From contig JAMXDE010000073.1 in assembly GCA_026770025.1 (NCBI GenBank), positions 103,890 through 167,889 on the forward strand: 64,000 nucleotides of DNA, read 5' to 3'. Under the pieces are notes generated by a model, which was given only the letters and a program-made list of their open reading frames with translations, was not told where the DNA came from and did no database searches. The translations under genes and the position numbers were made by a program. Shown piece by piece: positions 63,201 to 64,000 of the stretch. The first letter of the stretch is position 1; each line of letters starts with the position of its first letter. This DNA is from Craspedostauros australis. Taxonomy: Eukaryota; Bacillariophyta; Bacillariophyceae; Mastogloiales; Achnanthaceae.

Positions 63201-64000
63201 GAAGGGACCCTTCCAAGGAATCGTCGTCGGATACAGTGGCCGCAGAGTCCGAATCTTCTGCACAAAGGGAAACGATAACACACCAGCCGGCCGTGTTTCC
63301 CACGTGGAGAAACAATCCATCTACCCTCTCACCCTCTCCGAATACCTGGATAACGACCTCCAAACCACCGAGGTCCTCAGCATCGCCATAGCCGATGGTC
63401 AGTGCTTCTACCCCGCTCAAGACGGCGCATGGGGCGAACCACCTGACGAATACCGCGCAACCATGCGGAAGCCATCCATATGCCACTTTTTCAAGGTGAG
63501 GAAGAACCGGATCCCGATCATCCTCGCACGCGCAAGGAAGGCACGAATGGTCCGAAAACAAAGCGACACCCTCGCCATCAACCTCGCACGAGAGAAGAAG
63601 GCACTCGCGAACGAGCCTCTTCCTCCCACCGACGACGATGAGATGGTCAATGGAATACCATCCCTCGAAGACAACCGTCCCAGTCTCGAAGAGGGAGAGA
63701 CACCAGAAGGAAGGTTCCTGGACGAGATCCCCGACGGATACTTCGACGAAAAGATGTCCGCAGAAGAAGCCAGCCATCTGGAATCTGAATCAGAGGTGTG
63801 CCGCGATGGAGACCAAGAATCGCAGGACCCAGGAAGCGTGATCGATGTGGAAGCAGAGATCGCAAGTGGAGCGGTAATCAGCAACCCCAGACCTCCCGTC
63901 AGGCGATCCTCACGACCATCACCGGCGTCCAAAATCTTGACAGCCACGCGAGATGGACAAGGGTATACCGACAAGGTACGCCCAAAGCCCATGATCCCAG
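54244..64000 (+). CDS. Copia-B gag-pol polyprotein, more than 3,252 codons, no stop in window
   Basis: One frame from ATG 54244 to the edge. Gag is about 1,000 residues, with a His/Asn/Gly/Pro-rich stretch at about 380-590. Protease-like YAVCDGGAQCCVIG has D1034-G-G in place of D-S/T-G. Integrase core: D1539 (VATDTIF), D1597 (HSDNAKEQ), E1632 (NPAEHN); no clear HHCC finger. A chromo-like module lies at about 2028-2075 (ILEILWMNGTRSWCRMGDL). RT: GDVGNAF (D2233), TYVDDV (D2318, D2319). RNase H: D2525, E2568, D2602, ending NIADILTKPL (about 2650-2660). A further 590 or more residues follow, with a small beta-like domain near 2977-3040 (GPFQGIVVGYSGRRVRIFC). Copia polyproteins normally end at RNase H, so this tail is unusual. 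It looks intact and may be active. Confidence 0.88.
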   Translation, partial: MTVTNRLQLSNRPPPKRSPGDRTEAFETLPADPKDPSLSAILDGTPGYPTTGPSSLSFVDIGVDFIEVTFQHPIIVDAWNRKERTNEAEIVRHVHKTTWNAFTELKQEFRISIETAMIFDLFPAKTLAEEKTISQLLVTIHEEATDMNPALIMFNLKHPDDVARNYETGLLIYHIGEWIRSIEVEEESTLESTLDAMFTDTDTTAKAMADFNRSERCGKRHHNQAWLNAIGEHKKALSNASATSISSGSEASTHRTGRDNDSHQGGTPSGLSLMLGGNTTHRTPPNFQNETQLSSIAKQGSQNTSPVIIDTRGTTPPNEDPKPGTDYDQHPGNDETVNVPDNRGPTGRNRLFPNVDPATIGDYNRNPTGAKVVTFAPETTAGGPGGTNAPRMNYPENDGNRPPHDRNPHPYHGSADTPASHGMGNYRDDNGHEPVNRNPAGNPPANHGTNRPHRDNHGPPINHGHNDDNPYGHPPNMGNQFPHGPPLPMYHGTHPGGFPPIGIPIPMGHFPHGAGGFPMPQGAFTPVGPPHPGYPPRPPAYGYRPTDPNGGFGRHDPRNMGPNTPHGRHEPGYAPHRGSTRSEPPVAQAKLTKRRPIPDSVKFTSDAASFQVVKHQIHAHLLGNDMAYLINDQFRHRYHSQGIHAIKDHIDPVTGVPTTTSPEQVASDVRTLFAGLYSVFAGGPAHGLATRGLLTEDGILFWNELLNTYDNDWIRGMEVDSLMKRVHDFNPSRQDLGSYVKEIQDIFANVNFLATNPDQQVSDAQQRRTLLNHLIGCDDINVRTMVRSIERSLDMQSMGATCMYLISESARDNAVANNQRGSRSGKRRIFKATAEANQDQGESNTEMVINAISKKLQEDPTFISQEVFDGLPEKVRRVIMKLRSSLRWARRNNDRNGSGFTRVESKKEQDDNQPPASVKPPDKGEETKPHKQYGGVTHANLARYTTGSTEGSDSQDEDGSDLSSIDASELAKFLVDYGGHEENGDDRLVKMITMSDSSDATIPVDPPESNQHQSVPEQLINLATFSPQTYAVCDGGAQCCVIGNKDRVWKIDYVYPHRTYNIVGAVASTMRKNNLAVVDASIKARTREGNEVILRIYEAALNVDSRVTLLSDHQIRASGTVLDTVSSEHRASFATPGTGRQCLMPDEDTTINLEMRDALMTFDVFPIMEDDGDLPTYDITPKQGWNPSDHQGGHVCNVPMGCYLTRDPIGGDKVVNWNDQPDAPHDAGAMDSSAHNASKDPMEPGTRQPKDGIPDIPMEGREPMEPNARHPVEHGAGEPNRVHEEYPKVDAFLDTLSLEELIGMSHAIDTVTFAKSAADTAISIQGTLFDMVDNLSAEDIDHLYRELGIDREANAIGRDKKGYTESTNVPSTKVSDPDDEADSVISSLHSVGSEPAFQRNRETFRIPNEIGVTKATRVDALRGDPRDAPEYHRHTKGENPAGIDDPGKDNPMDTMDRHPAEAMTEYSHQGFPFRAKWKSIDLHKIRPYLGYLPTHVIKQTLARTTQLMRAVITYPMRRHKKSRFEWMRRQRIREIVATDTIFSNVKSFGDGYSMAQIFYGTSSHMINAYGLKKKEGVFVAFQDFIRTEGAPWAFHSDNAKEQTGEKVLKLLRDLHIKSRLTEPHNQQQNPAEHNAILYMKRCVTTLIDRTGAPPKAWFHAFRYMCYVHNHTSDPSLRYAIPYTVRHGETVDISALLTFQFYEKILYHDPNATFPNSKEKSGYWLGVAESHGDFLTYHVLDDESRRVLVRSVVRPFRKGINNNRRVTFDQDMDPEADNPSTRTPLELSGTPQGWKTKIPPKRGYAATAKTTHPRAWENKTDKLTRPTGIPDSGEARNTGPVTRSQTLTKRTAKAHTTRATEKDNPRTSPDAPDRGDSDPGSSYLPCSSGPPSYQRMDDGPEERGGNKRTKQNKRSVLSTGTRKGIPWKNIVHGTIRSIIQTIAADPVTTGVNTAPPQRVPTLTNHPGNPRQNPPGCNTNIPWDTTSISFACNLTATEVNQLAYLAQCDQYTERDNFILDGRNLNWKAKGITRHHHETREDGTTEAILEILWMNGTRSWCRMGDLRAQQPDIIIEYTEQNRLQDQKGFEWVELHRARNQHMRSMLATKLANHRPGNKYKFGTLVPNSLKHAMAIDRLNGNGLWSEAINKELDQIKRLGTFRQPRPNEALDGYTKIPYHIVYDVKFDLRRKARLVANGNKTSPPTEDVYSGVVASDTIRIAFAIAAANGLRAYAGDVGNAFLYADTLEKCYIRAGPEFGDLEGKPLIIQKGLYGLRTSSARFHEHFADTLRTMGFLPSKADNDIYTREADDHYEMITTYVDDVLVFSKDPIPIIDDLKKRYTMKQCGDPEYYLGGNIVDLPKNWKDRGVNIGLSAQTYIGNVIKRVEQLVGKTIPKASTPMVEACHPESDTSDFTSAEDARTYRSILGCLNWVVTLRRLDIQYATTTMARFAMAPREGHLLTIQRIIGYLKGRERGAILCDPNPVDHTNIDTTLSSHWREFYPTASEVTPVSVPTPKGKPVQITCYVDADHGHDQVTRKSMTGVVLLINNTIVKTICKRQNTVETSTYGSELVAARIATEAVTGLRYMLRDLGVPIDGPAIMLGDNKAVVLNTTVPSSTLKKKHCSLAFHQIRECIAAGIIVFAHIASVDNIADILTKPLSKTPFHHITSRTIFRNSIHESGYHSETISQAITKNRTTRADDDPDIMATETQEPSPPKEEHTMSVNMARYQQTSMKYSPTSKTLRLTRTQREPNPLETAQRKSPRTIKRTKSTPASPNRQQTRNSSVVYDMTDNRTTNQNHGPAGAPTDKFLIRRGDTPPSALTDEFSTFSSINPSCGSDVLYYPRDMLETGPIMPRNQSHVATATKFRKPPPGATMPAIEEDNCETSFHTGLTPRVFVTPEHETYRCDMLIADLQEDLARNATAPSIAFRDMNMPSPQKRSRHNQDPGHNLSPFQTRTRKMTFPKYTPFYDGIQCPVPGSRVLYPAGKKGPFQGIVVGYSGRRVRIFCTKGNDNTPAGRVSHVEKQSIYPLTLSEYLDNDLQTTEVLSIAIADGQCFYPAQDGAWGEPPDEYRATMRKPSICHFFKVRKNRIPIILARARKARMVRKQSDTLAINLAREKKALANEPLPPTDDDEMVNGIPSLEDNRPSLEEGETPEGRFLDEIPDGYFDEKMSAEEASHLESESEVCRDGDQESQDPGSVIDVEAEIASGAVISNPRPPVRRSSRPSPASKILTATRDGQGYTDKVRPKPMIP

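Larger units (their letters stand above)
53671..64000 (+). mobile_element. Copia-B (right copy), Ty1/copia retrotransposon running off the right edge
   Basis: Starts with a 528-bp LTR, followed by a primer-binding site and one open gag-pol frame with integrase before RT. It is inserted in U4 about 42 bp before the place where the ATG of the plastid-type gene would be. More than 10.3 kb without reaching the 3' LTR, so much larger than usual copia elements (about 5-6 kb). Confidence 0.93.

Noticed and set aside
1-64000. CRISPR arrays, rRNA or tRNA genes, bacterial operons
   Set aside because: None seen. The only tRNA-like sequences are the short primer-binding sites of the copia elements.

Overview
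This window is nuclear DNA from a photosynthetic eukaryote, most likely a diatom. Three things suggest this: Ty1/copia retrotransposons of the style abundant in diatoms, a two-ORF LINE, and a small gene whose product starts with a signal peptide followed by a GAF motif, as in plastid-targeted diatom proteins. Almost nothing here is bacterial in style, and few host genes are intact.

The core (1739-53670) is a tandem array of one segment of about 11.2 kb, present as four copies (U1-U4, the outer ones truncated). Each unit reads, left to right: an ankyrin + BTB gene on the minus strand; the 3' part of an unrecognised host gene (minus); a 5.85-kb Ty1/copia element, called Copia-A here (minus, 165-bp LTRs); the 5' part of the same host gene (minus); a small plastid-type membrane protein gene (plus); about 1.2 kb without a recognisable gene; and ORF-A, a putative membrane protein (plus). 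Copia-A elements lie at 4466-10314, 16601-22449, 36198-42047 and 47486-53332. Their 5' and 3' LTRs differ by the same small change in every unit. So the element entered once, inside the host gene, and was then amplified with the segment.

Later events decorate the array. U2 carries a 604-bp TIR element (15714-16317). A complete LINE (25632-34045, flanked by a 17-bp target duplication) sits between ORF-A of U2 and the BTB gene of U3. A second Ty1/copia family, Copia-B (528-bp LTRs), interrupts the array at both ends: a minus-strand copy leaves by the left edge (1-1738) and a plus-strand copy by the right edge (53671-64000). The right copy has one uninterrupted frame of more than 3,250 codons, with a long extension beyond RNase H.

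How the parts work together: Copia-A appears to express pol by reading through the gag stop (stop-CAA-CCA in all four copies), and both copia families have primer-binding sites matching the anticodon loop of a tRNA (Lys-CUU and Asn-GUU), as expected for half-tRNA priming. The LINE has coupled ORFs (ATGA overlap). Most inactivating changes are CGA to TGA, suggesting decay of methylated CpG. The host genes that vary most between units are the ankyrin-BTB paralogs, with 2, 4, 2 and 3 ankyrin repeats.
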